Shown: positions 1-7,299 of the stretch, piece after piece
Layout: every line of letters starts with the position of its first letter
How positions within the stretch are numbered: the stretch's first letter is position 1
Assembly: GCA_001580565.1 (NCBI GenBank)
Contig: LRBF01000013.1
Span: 162,568-226,567, forward strand
DNA: 64,000 nucleotides
Source of the DNA: Caballeronia megalochromosomata
Lineage (GTDB): Bacteria > Pseudomonadota > Gammaproteobacteria > Burkholderiales > Burkholderiaceae
Direction: 5' to 3'
Program-made: the position numbers and the translations under genes
The notes under the pieces: generated by a model
Seen by the model: the letters and a program-made list of their open reading frames with translations, nothing else
What the model was told of the DNA's origin: nothing
Databases searched by the model: none

Positions 1-1
1 C

Positions 2-1093
2 GACAAGCCGCTAGCGCTCATCGTGTTCCTGCTGCTGTGCGTCGGCATCGTGACGCTGTATAGCGCGAGTCTCGACATGCCGGGACGCGTCGAAGACCAG
101 TTGCGCAACATCATGCTGACCTTCGGCCTGATGTGGGTGCTCGCCAATATCCCGCCGCAGATGCTGATGCGTTTCGCCGTGCCGCTCTATACCGTCGGGG
201 TCGCGTTGCTGGTCGCGGTCGCCGCGTTCGGGCTGACGCGCAAGGGCGCGAAACGCTGGCTCAATGTCGGCGTGGTGATCCAGCCCTCGGAAATCATGAA
301 GATCGCGATGCCGCTGATGCTCGCCTGGTACTACCAGAAGCGCGAAAGCAATATCCGCTGGTGGGATTACATCGTCGGCTTTGTGATTTTGCTGCTGCCT
401 GTTGGCCTTATCGCCAAGCAGCCCGACCTGGGCACGGCGGTGCTCGTGTTCGCGGCCGGCATGTTCGTCATCTATTTCGCCGGATTGAGTTTCAAGCTGA
501 TCGTGCCGGTGCTGATCGCGGCAGTCATCGCGGTGGCGAGCATCGCGGTCTTTCAGGACAAGATCTGTCAGCCCGACGTGGTCTGGCCGATGATGCACGA
601 CTATCAGAAGCACCGCATCTGCACGCTGCTCGACCCGACTTCAGATCCGCTCGGCAAAGGCTTCCACACGATCCAGGCCGTGATCGCGATCGGTTCGGGC
701 GGCACGCTCGGCAAAGGCTGGTTGAAGGGCACGCAGGCGCACCTCGAATTCATCCCCGAAAAACACACGGACTTCATCTTCGCCGTGTTCTCCGAAGAGT
801 TCGGGCTCGCGGGCGGGCTCGTGCTGCTCTTCCTCTATATGGCGCTGATCGCGCGCGGGTTGTTCATCGCGGCGAACGGCGCGACCTTCTTCGGGCGATT
901 ATTGGCCGGATCGCTCACGCTCGCGTTCTTCACCTACGCGTTCGTCAATATCGGCATGGTGAGCGGGATTCTGCCCGTGGTCGGCGTGCCACTGCCCTTC
1001 ATGAGCTACGGCGGCACCGCGTTGACGACGCTCGGCGTCGCGGTCGGGCTGATCATGAGCGTCGCGCGGCAAAAGCGCCTGATGCAGAGTTAG
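2..1093 (+). CDS. rodA: Rod-shape peptidoglycan glycosyltransferase RodA (5' end cut by window)
   Basis: RodA is the SEDS-family glycosyltransferase that polymerises lipid II during side-wall growth, working in the inner membrane with PBP2. The reading frame is open from base 2 and lacks a true start; relatives carry roughly 20 more residues before the visible D-K-P-L. The visible 363 codons hold about ten hydrophobic segments, the SEDS signature near the C-terminus (P-L-P-F-M-S-Y-G-G-T) and a long periplasmic loop rich in charged residues around the middle. It would be the last gene of the mre/mrd cell-shape operon lying outside the window. A GC-rich hairpin follows the stop. Confidence 0.95.
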   Translation, partial: DKPLALIVFLLLCVGIVTLYSASLDMPGRVEDQLRNIMLTFGLMWVLANIPPQMLMRFAVPLYTVGVALLVAVAAFGLTRKGAKRWLNVGVVIQPSEIMKIAMPLMLAWYYQKRESNIRWWDYIVGFVILLLPVGLIAKQPDLGTAVLVFAAGMFVIYFAGLSFKLIVPVLIAAVIAVASIAVFQDKICQPDVVWPMMHDYQKHRICTLLDPTSDPLGKGFHTIQAVIAIGSGGTLGKGWLKGTQAHLEFIPEKHTDFIFAVFSEEFGLAGGLVLLFLYMALIARGLFIAANGATFFGRLLAGSLTLAFFTYAFVNIGMVSGILPVVGVPLPFMSYGGTALTTLGVAVGLIMSVARQKRLMQS

Positions 1094-1122
1094 CGTCTCG
1101 CCGCCCTCCTTCCAAACGCAAA

Positions 1123-1150
1123 AGCCGCGGCTCTCGTCCGCGGCTTCGTG
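1123..1150. terminator. Intrinsic terminator between convergent rodA and Sel1 gene
   Basis: An 8-bp perfect stem (AGCCGCGG/CCGCGGCT, 1123-1130 with 1138-1145) lies 30 bases after the rodA stop. On the minus strand it is followed by an A/T-rich tract, so it can serve both convergent genes. Confidence 0.6.
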
Positions 1151-1167
1151 CTTTCTGACGCCTGCCG

Positions 1168-1848
1168 TCACTGCGGCTTCTGCTGTTCCAGCTCGGTGCT
1201 CAACTGCAGATATTTGAGCTTGGCCGCCGGATCGCCCTGCGCCGCCGCAGCAGCGTAATACGCGCGCGCGACGTTCAGATTGCGCTCGACGCCATCACCG
1301 CCGCGCTCGTAGAAGGAACCCGCGACGTATTGCGCCGTCATGTCGCCGCCTTCAGCCGCCTTCTTGTACCAGGTGAACGCCTGCGTGTTATCGCGCGTGG
1401 TGCCGCGTCCATCGAGGAATTGATTCGCGAGCGCGAGCTCGGCCTGCACGTGCCCCTGATTCGCCGCGCGCAGGAACCAGCGGTGCGCTTCGACCGGGTC
1501 TTTCTCGACGAACTGCCCGTCGTCATACATCTTGCCGTACACGTATTGCGCGTGGGTCATGTTGGCATCGGCGGCGCGGCGCAACCATTTCTTGCCTTCC
1601 GGCACGTCCGCCGGCCCGCCCTCGCCGTTGAGCAGCATCATCGCGTAATTGAATTCGGCGAGGCGGCTGCCCTTCTGCGCCGCACGCCGGAACTCCGAGC
1701 GTGCCGCGACGAGATTACCGGCGTTGTAATCGGCGACGGCGTTTTGCGTGGCGATATCGGTCGGCTTGGGTGCGTTGTCGGCGTGCGCCGCGCCGGTCGA
1801 TATCGACAGGCTCACCGCGGCGACCATCGACACCAAGACGGTTTTCAT
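1168..1848 (-). CDS. Exported Sel1-like (TPR) repeat protein
   Basis: A 226-residue protein with a clear Sec signal peptide (cleavage expected after A-A-H-A near residue 23). The rest is about four to five Sel1-like helical repeats (patterns such as A-x-Y-x-x-G-x-x-Y and W-x-x-x-A-A-x-x-G), so it is probably a periplasmic protein-protein scaffold. Sel1 proteins have varied roles and no specific one can be assigned. The start at 1848 is chosen because GGAGG lies 7 bases upstream and the ATG overlaps the stop of the aldolase gene (ATGA), indicating translational coupling. Confidence 0.85.
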   Translation of the reverse strand: MKTVLVSMVAAVSLSISTGAAHADNAPKPTDIATQNAVADYNAGNLVAARSEFRRAAQKGSRLAEFNYAMMLLNGEGGPADVPEGKKWLRRAADANMTHAQYVYGKMYDDGQFVEKDPVEAHRWFLRAANQGHVQAELALANQFLDGRGTTRDNTQAFTWYKKAAEGGDMTAQYVAGSFYERGGDGVERNLNVARAYYAAAAAQGDPAAKLKYLQLSTELEQQKPQ

Positions 1849-2627
1849 GATCTCGCCTCCTGCAACGCCTGACGCGTCGCCTTCAACAGCCACATCACAT
1901 CCGCGCCGATCGCGACGAGCTTGATGCCCGCCTGCGCGTACTGCTTCGCGCTCGCGGCATCGAGCGCGAAGATGCCGCTCGCAATGCCCGCGCGATTCGC
2001 CGCATCGACGATTTTCGTGATCGCCGCCTGCACGTCCGGATGCTTGCCGTCACCGAGATGGCCGAGGCTCGCCGCGAGATCCGCGGGCCCGATGAACAGG
2101 CAATCGACGCCCGGCGTCGCGGCAATGTCGTCGACGGCTTCGAGCGCCGCCACCGATTCGATCTGCACGATCGTCGCGATCTGCGCATTCGCGCCCGCCA
2201 TGTAGTCGCGGCGCATGCCGTAGGCCGCCGCGCGCACCGCGCCCGCAACGCCGCGCAGGCCATGCAGCGCCGACTCGGTCGGATACTGCGTGAGGCGCAC
2301 GATGCGCGCCGCCTCATCGGCCGATTGCACGTTCGGGAACATCAGCGTGCGCGCGCCCGCGTCGAGTGCGCGCTTGACGAGCCAGCCTTCGTTGGCCGGC
2401 ACGCGCACGATCGGCTCGCTCGGCAGATGCGCGGCCGCGATCGCGCGCAGTTGAGCGACGACGTCCGCGCTATCGTTCGGCGAGTGCTCCATGTCGATGC
2501 ACAGCCAGTCGAAGCCCGCGTGCGCGAGCGCTTCGGCGGCATCGGCGCTGCCGAGCGACAGCCACAGACCGAACAGGGTGCCCGGTTCGGAGAAGCGCTG
2601 CTTGAGGGGATTGGTGAATGTGCTCAT
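1845..2627 (-). CDS. HpcH/HpaI-family 2-oxo acid aldolase
   Basis: A 260-residue TIM-barrel class II aldolase of the HpcH/HpaI family, which cleaves 4-hydroxy-2-oxo acids such as 4-hydroxy-2-oxoheptanedioate or 2-dehydro-3-deoxyglucarate to pyruvate (or tartronate semialdehyde) plus an aldehyde. Visible family motifs are W-L-C-I-D-M-E-H-S near residue 45, V-R-V-P near 75, the metal-binding Glu in V-Q-I-E-S near 150 and Asp in L-F-I-G-P-A-D-L near 176. Substrate cannot be told from sequence. It is the first gene of a two-gene unit with the Sel1 protein. Confidence 0.85.
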   Translation of the reverse strand: MSTFTNPLKQRFSEPGTLFGLWLSLGSADAAEALAHAGFDWLCIDMEHSPNDSADVVAQLRAIAAAHLPSEPIVRVPANEGWLVKRALDAGARTLMFPNVQSADEAARIVRLTQYPTESALHGLRGVAGAVRAAAYGMRRDYMAGANAQIATIVQIESVAALEAVDDIAATPGVDCLFIGPADLAASLGHLGDGKHPDVQAAITKIVDAANRAGIASGIFALDAASAKQYAQAGIKLVAIGADVMWLLKATRQALQEARS

Positions 2628-2791
2628 CGCGCGGCTCCTTCGACGGACTGAAGGATGGCCGCGCGCAACCGCAGCGATGACAACGACAGAAGAAGTGACG
2701 GCATGCGTGCGCTCCGTGTCTCGTCGCCTCGGATGATGGGCGACTCATCGGACGATCATACCGTGACGAAGGCGCGCGCGCCGGGCGTGCC

Positions 2792-3238
2792 TCAGCCGCG
2801 CTCGACGTCGGCCCAGCAGTTCGGCGTTTCGTAAAGACGCACGCGTTTGAGCTTCAGATTGATGCCGTAATGGGCGTCGTAGACGTCCGCGAGAATGTTG
2901 AAGGCAACCGCCGCCAGGTTCTCGACAGTCGGAATGCGATCCAGCACCACCGTCTTGTGATCGGACAGCGTCTGCAGGAATTCGCGCACTTTGACATCGC
3001 CTTCATAGACGATGAACGCGTGATCCCACTTGTTGACGAGATGGTCCATTGCCAGCGCTTTCACGTCGGCGAAGTCCATCACCATGCCGCGATCGGGCGC
3101 GCCTTCCACGTCGACGAGATCGCCTTGCAGCGTGATTTCGAGCACGTAGCGATGCCCGTGCAAATTGCGGCACTGGCTGCGGTGATCGGGGATGCGGTGG
3201 CCCGCATCGAATTCGAGTTTTCGGGTAATCGTCTGCAC
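2792..3238 (-). CDS. queD: 6-carboxytetrahydropterin synthase QueD
   Basis: QueD converts dihydroneopterin triphosphate to 6-carboxy-5,6,7,8-tetrahydropterin, the second step toward preQ0 and queuosine. The 148 residues show the zinc histidines H14, H27 and H29 (F-D-A-G-H-R and L-H-G-H-R) and the catalytic C23 in S-Q-C-R-N-L. A longer frame runs upstream through queE, but family homology begins at T-R-K-L-E-F, so the GTG at 3238 (17 bases after the queE stop) is chosen. No strong ribosome-binding site is visible. It is the last gene of queC-queE-queD. Confidence 0.92.
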   Translation of the reverse strand: MQTITRKLEFDAGHRIPDHRSQCRNLHGHRYVLEITLQGDLVDVEGAPDRGMVMDFADVKALAMDHLVNKWDHAFIVYEGDVKVREFLQTLSDHKTVVLDRIPTVENLAAVAFNILADVYDAHYGINLKLKRVRLYETPNCWADVERG

Positions 3239-3255
3239 GTCGGCTGACCGTCTAA

Positions 3256-3888
3256 TCAGGGAATGTTCAAATATTTGTGGGTCTGCATCGACAGGCGCCA
3301 CTTCGGATGGCGCTTGCACCAGTCGATCGCCAGCTTCGTGTTGATGTCGCGCGACGGACCGTCCATCGGTTGCACGAGAAAGTACTCGAAGTCGAGTTTC
3401 TCGTAGTCCGCGAGACGCTGGTTGTCTTGCGGCACGACGACTTTCAGCTCGTTGCCCTTCGTGACGACGAGCGGCGCATCGGCTTTCGGGCTCACGCAAA
3501 TCCAGTCGATGCTTTCGAGCACCGGCAGCGAGCCGTTCGTCTCGATCGCCATTTCGAAGCCGGCTTCATGCAGCGCGTCGACGAACGGCTGGTCGATCTG
3601 CAGCATCGGCTCGCCCCCCGTGCACACCACGAACTTGTGCGCCGCGCCTTCCGGCCACAGCGACGCAATCTTCGCGACGAGTTCCGCCGGCGTCCTGTAC
3701 TTGCCGCCGTTCTCGCCGTCGGTGCCGACGAAATCGGTGTCGCAAAACTGGCAGACGGCGTCCGCGCGATCTTCCTCGCGCCCCGACCACAGATTGCAGC
3801 CCGCGAAACGGCAGAACACGGCCGGGCGCCCGGCATTGGCGCCTTCGCCCTGCAACGTGTAGAAAATTTCCTTTACCGCGTACGTCAT
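3256..3888 (-). CDS. queE: 7-carboxy-7-deazaguanine synthase QueE
   Basis: A radical-SAM enzyme that contracts 6-carboxytetrahydropterin to 7-carboxy-7-deazaguanine. The 210 residues carry the unusual cluster motif C31-x14-C46-x2-C49 (first Cys in F-A-G-C-N-L-W, last two in C-Q-F-C) in place of the canonical Cx3Cx2C, a form known from the structurally characterised Burkholderia QueE. N-terminal Y-T-L-Q-G-E-G and the C-T-G-G-E-P SAM-binding motif are present. It sits 37 bases downstream of queC. Confidence 0.95.
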   Translation of the reverse strand: MTYAVKEIFYTLQGEGANAGRPAVFCRFAGCNLWSGREEDRADAVCQFCDTDFVGTDGENGGKYRTPAELVAKIASLWPEGAAHKFVVCTGGEPMLQIDQPFVDALHEAGFEMAIETNGSLPVLESIDWICVSPKADAPLVVTKGNELKVVVPQDNQRLADYEKLDFEYFLVQPMDGPSRDINTKLAIDWCKRHPKWRLSMQTHKYLNIP

Positions 3889-3925
3889 GACTGCTCTGTC
3901 TGCCTCGTAAAACTAGTCGTAAAAA

Positions 3926-4660
3926 TCAAACCGGCGCGATGGTGACCTGCTCGCCCGCGCGATACGCCTCGTAGCCGCGCTTGCGCAGCTTGCACGCCGG
4001 GCACTGACCGCAGCCGAAGCCCCAGTCGTTCAGTTCCGCGCGCTCGCCGACATAACACGTGTGCGTTTCGACACGGATCAACTCGACCAGCGATTCGCCG
4101 CCGAGCGTTTCCGCGAGCCGCCAGGTGTCGGACTTGTCGAGCCACATCAGCGGCGTTTCCAGCGCGTAGCGCGTTTCCATGCCGAGATTGAGCGCGACCT
4201 GCAGCGCTTTCATCGTGTCGTCGCGGCAATCCGGATAACCGGAGAAGTCCGTTTCGCACATGCCGCCAACCAGCACCTTCAATCCGCGCCGATACGCCAC
4301 TGCGGCGGCAATCGTCATGAACAGCAGATTGCGGCCCGGCACGAACGTGTTGGGCAAGCCGCTCGCGCTCGCCTGGATCTCGATCTCGCGCGTCATCGCG
4401 GTATCGCTGATCGCGCCGAGCACGGACAGATCGATCATGTGATCTTCGCCCAGACGCTCGGCCCACTGCGGAAACTCGCGCACGATCGCGGCGCGAAAGC
4501 CGTCGCGGCATTCGAGTTCCACGCGATGGCGCTGTCCATAGTCGAAGCCAAGCGTCTCTACCGTCTTGTAACGTTCGAGCGCCCAGGCGAGGCAAGTGGC
4601 CGAGTCCTGGCCGCCGGAGAACAGCACGAGCGCGCTGTCTTTAGCGTCTATCCGAGTCAC
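3926..4660 (-). CDS. queC: 7-cyano-7-deazaguanine synthase QueC
   Basis: QueC makes preQ0 from 7-carboxy-7-deazaguanine using ATP and ammonia. The 244-residue protein starts with the PP-loop S-G-G-Q-D-S (residues 15-20) and ends with the zinc motif C-G-Q-C-P-A-C. The frame stays open to 4801, but the GTG at 4660 matches the family N-terminus and has GGAG eight bases upstream. It is the first gene of the que operon. A good -10 (TATACT, 4768-4773 on the minus strand) lies 108 bases before the start. Confidence 0.92.
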   Translation of the reverse strand: MTRIDAKDSALVLFSGGQDSATCLAWALERYKTVETLGFDYGQRHRVELECRDGFRAAIVREFPQWAERLGEDHMIDLSVLGAISDTAMTREIEIQASASGLPNTFVPGRNLLFMTIAAAVAYRRGLKVLVGGMCETDFSGYPDCRDDTMKALQVALNLGMETRYALETPLMWLDKSDTWRLAETLGGESLVELIRVETHTCYVGERAELNDWGFGCGQCPACKLRKRGYEAYRAGEQVTIAPV

Positions 4661-4767
4661 CGTGAAAACTCCGTACTCCGTGTTTGAGATTGGCGTCGCA
4701 CGCCGCACAGGCAGTCGGAGTGACCGGACTTCGCCGTGCGCGACGCGGGCGCGACGCCCGCGAGTCC

Positions 4768-4773
4768 AGTATA
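4768..4773 (-). promoter_or_regulatory. Possible -10 element for queCED
   Basis: TATACT on the minus strand, 108 bases upstream of the queC start. The hexamer 17 bases further up is a poor -35, so this would be a weak or activator-dependent promoter. Confidence 0.35.
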
Positions 4774-4897
4774 GGCCGGCGACCTTCGTCCGGACGCGCA
4801 CGCCTTTTATGCCGCCGATAGCGGAATGCGAGACGGATGATCGAGCGCCGGAAGTGTTTCGGCGCGTCGCACGAGCGATTCGGAGCGTCGAAAAGAA

Positions 4898-4932
4898 AAG
4901 GACTTGCGGGTCCGAGGACGAGGCAAGTCCTT
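4898..4932 (-). terminator. Strong terminator-like hairpin in the queC leader region
   Basis: A perfect 10-bp inverted repeat (AAGGACTTGC at 4898-4907, GCAAGTCCTT at 4923-4932) with extra pairing possible inside the 15-base loop. On the minus strand the stem is followed directly by TTTTCTTTT, so it is a textbook intrinsic terminator for leftward transcription. No gene ends into it. It sits about 6 bases after the transcription start predicted from the extended -10 at 4945-4953. Confidence 0.7.
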
Positions 4933-4944
4933 AATTCGGCGGGA

Positions 4945-4953
4945 ATTTTAGCA
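4945..4953 (-). promoter_or_regulatory. Extended -10 promoter just ahead of the hairpin
   Basis: Minus-strand TGCTAAAAT, an extended -10 (TG-n-TAAAAT). There is no good -35. Transcription would begin near 4938 and meet the terminator hairpin at once, giving an RNA of roughly 45-50 bases. Confidence 0.4.
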
Positions 4954-5186
4954 CGGAGTGGGGTTGTGCGCCGAGCTCGGTGCGGCGCGGCCAATCGGAA
5001 TTAATTGCCGCAAAGGGAAAACAGGTCGGCAAATTCTGGAAATTCGTTAAACCAGACGCTTCATCCGGTCGATATACAGACAAATGACCGCCTGAGCCGC
5101 GAACGAGATCAGCAATTTCTTCCTGATGTAGCTCCAACCCCGATCCGGCGGTTGATCACGCAACTGTCCAGTTAGTACTACCAATA

Positions 5187-6314
5187 ATGAAAAATTATAC
5201 ACAGACCAACTTTCGAGCCGTTCGCCTGACCGGCGCGCTCTCCGTTTCCAAAGCCAGCATGATCGCCGTCGCAGTCGCGACCAGCTTCTTGCTCGGCGCC
5301 TGTGGCGGCGGCGGCAACGAGGCCTTGGACGCGGCAGCTACCGCAGCCGCGGCAAGCCGTAACACGAACGTCGCCGTGAACAATGCGAAGACCGCCGCCA
5401 AGATCTTCTACGGCGCGAACGGGCACAACAACGAGGGCGGCGCCTACGACATCTCCAGCCCGGCGCTGCAACTCTCGCAGTTGCAGGATCTCGGCGTGAA
5501 GCTATATCGAAACGAGGTGTACAGCCAGGGGACGGCAAACAAACTCGCCGGCATCGCGAAGACGATGGCGGCAGGCGGCGTGACCGTGTACCCGGTGATG
5601 CTGATGGGCCTCGACTTCAACACCGAAGCCGACGCCTACAACGCGGGTTATCAGCTCGGCGTCTGGACCGCGACCGCATACAAGTACCCGTACTACGAAG
5701 TGACGAACGAACTCGACGCGGCCGCACTCGCCGGCAACGTGGACGGCGTCTATCCGCAGCAATTCGACAACGGCAAATTCCAGACGGCGCGCGGCGTGAT
5801 TCGCGGAATGATCGCCGGCGTGAAGTCGGTTGATCCGAACGGCAAGATCATCCTGGGCGGCGGCACGTGGATGCACTACGGCTTCGATCAGATGCTCGCG
5901 AGCGGCACGCAACCCGACGGCACGACGGGTCATCCGGTCGTGAGCTGGGACATCACCGCATGGCACTGGTACTCGGATATGGGCGACATCACGAACGCGT
6001 GCGGCGGTACGGGTTGCCATGATGTGCTCGCGACATTGCAGAAGATGGGCAAGCCGATCTGGATCAACGAGTTCGGCGTGCGCCCGTGGCTCGGCAGCGA
6101 CCAGCAGATCGCGGCCTACCTCGTCGGAAACAGGATGATGGCGCAGTACGTCGCGGTGGCATCGAAGTACAACATCCAGGCGATCCAGACGTACGAACTC
6201 TATGACGATCCCACCGGAGGTGAAGGCGCGTACGGTCTCCTGAAGAACGACGGCAAGACAAAGAAGGCGGCCTATACGGCGTTCAAGAACTTCGTCGCGG
6301 CGAATCCGAAGTAA
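5187..6314 (+). CDS. Lipoprotein with clan GH-A glycoside hydrolase-like barrel
   Basis: A 375-residue exported protein. Residues 1-39 form a lipoprotein signal with lipobox L-L-G-A-C (C39), followed by a Gly run and an Ala-rich linker to about residue 70. The rest resembles TIM-barrel glycosidases of clan GH-A (GH5/GH39-like): the acid/base is likely E175 in V-T-N-E-L-D and the nucleophile E295 in W-I-N-E-F-G, each at the end of a predicted strand, with W-H-W-Y near 259-262. It may trim an exopolysaccharide or plant glycan at the outer membrane. The exact family and substrate are not recognisable. It stands alone, with its own terminator. Confidence 0.7.
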   Translation: MKNYTQTNFRAVRLTGALSVSKASMIAVAVATSFLLGACGGGGNEALDAAATAAAASRNTNVAVNNAKTAAKIFYGANGHNNEGGAYDISSPALQLSQLQDLGVKLYRNEVYSQGTANKLAGIAKTMAAGGVTVYPVMLMGLDFNTEADAYNAGYQLGVWTATAYKYPYYEVTNELDAAALAGNVDGVYPQQFDNGKFQTARGVIRGMIAGVKSVDPNGKIILGGGTWMHYGFDQMLASGTQPDGTTGHPVVSWDITAWHWYSDMGDITNACGGTGCHDVLATLQKMGKPIWINEFGVRPWLGSDQQIAAYLVGNRMMAQYVAVASKYNIQAIQTYELYDDPTGGEGAYGLLKNDGKTKKAAYTAFKNFVAANPK

Positions 6315-6333
6315 GGATCGGCTAGCTGAACAG

Positions 6334-6369
6334 AACGGGCAGTTTGCACACGCGAATGTGCCCGTTTTT
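6334..6369 (+). terminator. Terminator after the glycosidase gene
   Basis: Inverted repeat AACGGGCA/TGCCCGTT (6334-6341 with 6359-6366) followed by TTTTT, 20 bases after the stop codon. Confidence 0.6.
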
Positions 6370-6387
6370 CCGATGTAGAAAATGAAA

Positions 6388-6417
6388 AAGCCCGAGAGTG
6401 ATAACACTCTCGGGCTT
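6388..6417. terminator. Terminator of tRNA-Phe
   Basis: A perfect 13-bp stem (6388-6400 with 6405-6417) around the tetraloop ATAA. On the minus strand it is followed by TTTCATTTT. It lies 10 bases beyond the 3' end of the leftward tRNA gene and also backs up the rightward terminator. Confidence 0.85.
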
Positions 6418-6426
6418 CTTGCATTC

Positions 6427-6502
6427 TGGTGGCCTGGGGCGGAATCGAACCACCGACACGCGGATTTTCAATCCGCTGCTCTACCAACTGAGCTACCGGG
6501 CC
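6427..6502 (-). tRNA. tRNA-Phe (anticodon GAA)
   Basis: A 76-base cloverleaf on the minus strand from GGCCCGG to an encoded CCA. The anticodon loop is TTGAAAA (GAA, at 6467-6469 on the plus strand). Acceptor, D, anticodon and T stems all pair, and the T-loop reads GGTTCGATTCC. Confidence 0.97.
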
Positions 6503-6516
6503 AACGAAGAGGTGAA

Positions 6517-6545
6517 ACTATAGCAGACTCATTCGCGCCCCTCAA
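6517..6545 (-). promoter_or_regulatory. Sigma-70 promoter of tRNA-Phe
   Basis: Minus-strand TTGAGG (-35), a spacer of exactly 17 bases and TATAGT (-10), 14 bases upstream of the tRNA 5' end. Confidence 0.7.
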
Positions 6546-6585
6546 GCCCCTCCGCGCATTTTTTTGAATCGTTCAAGCGCGGCGC

Positions 6586-7299
6586 TCAGACCTCGTTCTT
6601 GTTCTTGCCGAGATCGACGCCCAGTTGCTTGAGCTTGCGATAAAGATGCGTGCGCTCGAGCCCCGTCTTCTCCGCGACGCGCGTCATGCTGCCGTTCTCG
6701 CGCGCGAGGTGATACTCGAAGTACGCGCGCTCGAACGCATCGCGCGCATCGCGCAACGGGATATCGAAGGAGATGGACGCCGTCTGTCCTGCCTGATTCT
6801 GCGTCGCGCCACCCGCCGCCGCATCGCCCGATGCATTCAGCGCCGATGCCGTCGGCAACGCAGCCGCCACCGGCACGCCCGCTGCGCTCGCGCTCGCCGG
6901 AGGCTTCGCGATGGACGCGACGGGCGCCGCCGCGCTGCCGTGCGCGAGTCCCTGCTCGACGGCCTTCAGGAGCTTCTGCAGCGCGATCGGCTTTTCGAGG
7001 AAGTTGAGCGCGCCGATCTTCGTCGCCTCCACCGCCGTGTCGATGGTCGCGTGGCCCGACATCATGATCACCGGCATCGTGAGCTTGCCCTGCGCGGCCC
7101 ACTCCTTGAGCAGGGTCACGCCGTCGGTGTCGGGCATCCAGATGTCGAGCAAAACGAGATCGGGCGTCTGCTCCAGACGGTAGTCGCGCGCATGCTGCGC
7201 GTTTTCCGCCACCTCCACAACATGGCCTTCGTCGCTCAGGATCTCGGAGAGCAGTTCCCGGATCCCCATTTCATCGTCTACCACCAGGATGGTTGCCAT
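6586..7299 (-). CDS. NtrX-like response regulator without an AAA+ domain
   Basis: A 237-residue two-component regulator. The receiver domain (1-120) has the acidic pair D8-D9, phospho-acceptor D52 in L-L-D-I-W, S81 and K103. A long Ala/Pro-rich linker (about 122-190) leads to a Fis-type helix-turn-helix (about 195-232, M-T-R-V-A-E-K-T-G-L). The sigma-54-interacting AAA+ domain of classical NtrX is absent, so it cannot activate sigma-54 promoters in the usual way and probably acts as a DNA-binding switch. It abuts the kinase gene (TAAATG), so the two form a cognate pair. Confidence 0.85.
   Translation of the reverse strand: MATILVVDDEMGIRELLSEILSDEGHVVEVAENAQHARDYRLEQTPDLVLLDIWMPDTDGVTLLKEWAAQGKLTMPVIMMSGHATIDTAVEATKIGALNFLEKPIALQKLLKAVEQGLAHGSAAAPVASIAKPPASASAAGVPVAAALPTASALNASGDAAAGGATQNQAGQTASISFDIPLRDARDAFERAYFEYHLARENGSMTRVAEKTGLERTHLYRKLKQLGVDLGKNKNEV

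Larger units (their letters stand above)
4661..5186. other. Gene-free region between queC and the glycosidase gene
   Basis: About 525 bases with no convincing coding sequence. It holds the queC leader, the promoter/hairpin pair at 4898-4953, and from about 5000 onward an A/T-richer stretch that presumably contains the promoter of the rightward lipoprotein gene. A 68-codon leftward frame (4931-5137) has no ribosome-binding site and ends inside the hairpin. Confidence 0.6.

Noticed and set aside
4661..4960. preQ1 riboswitch controlling queCED
   Set aside because: The leader has no sequence resembling preQ1-I or II pseudoknots; only the terminator hairpin is seen.
4931..5137. A 68-codon leftward frame in the queC upstream region
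   Set aside because: No ribosome site; ends inside the terminator hairpin; no homology evident.
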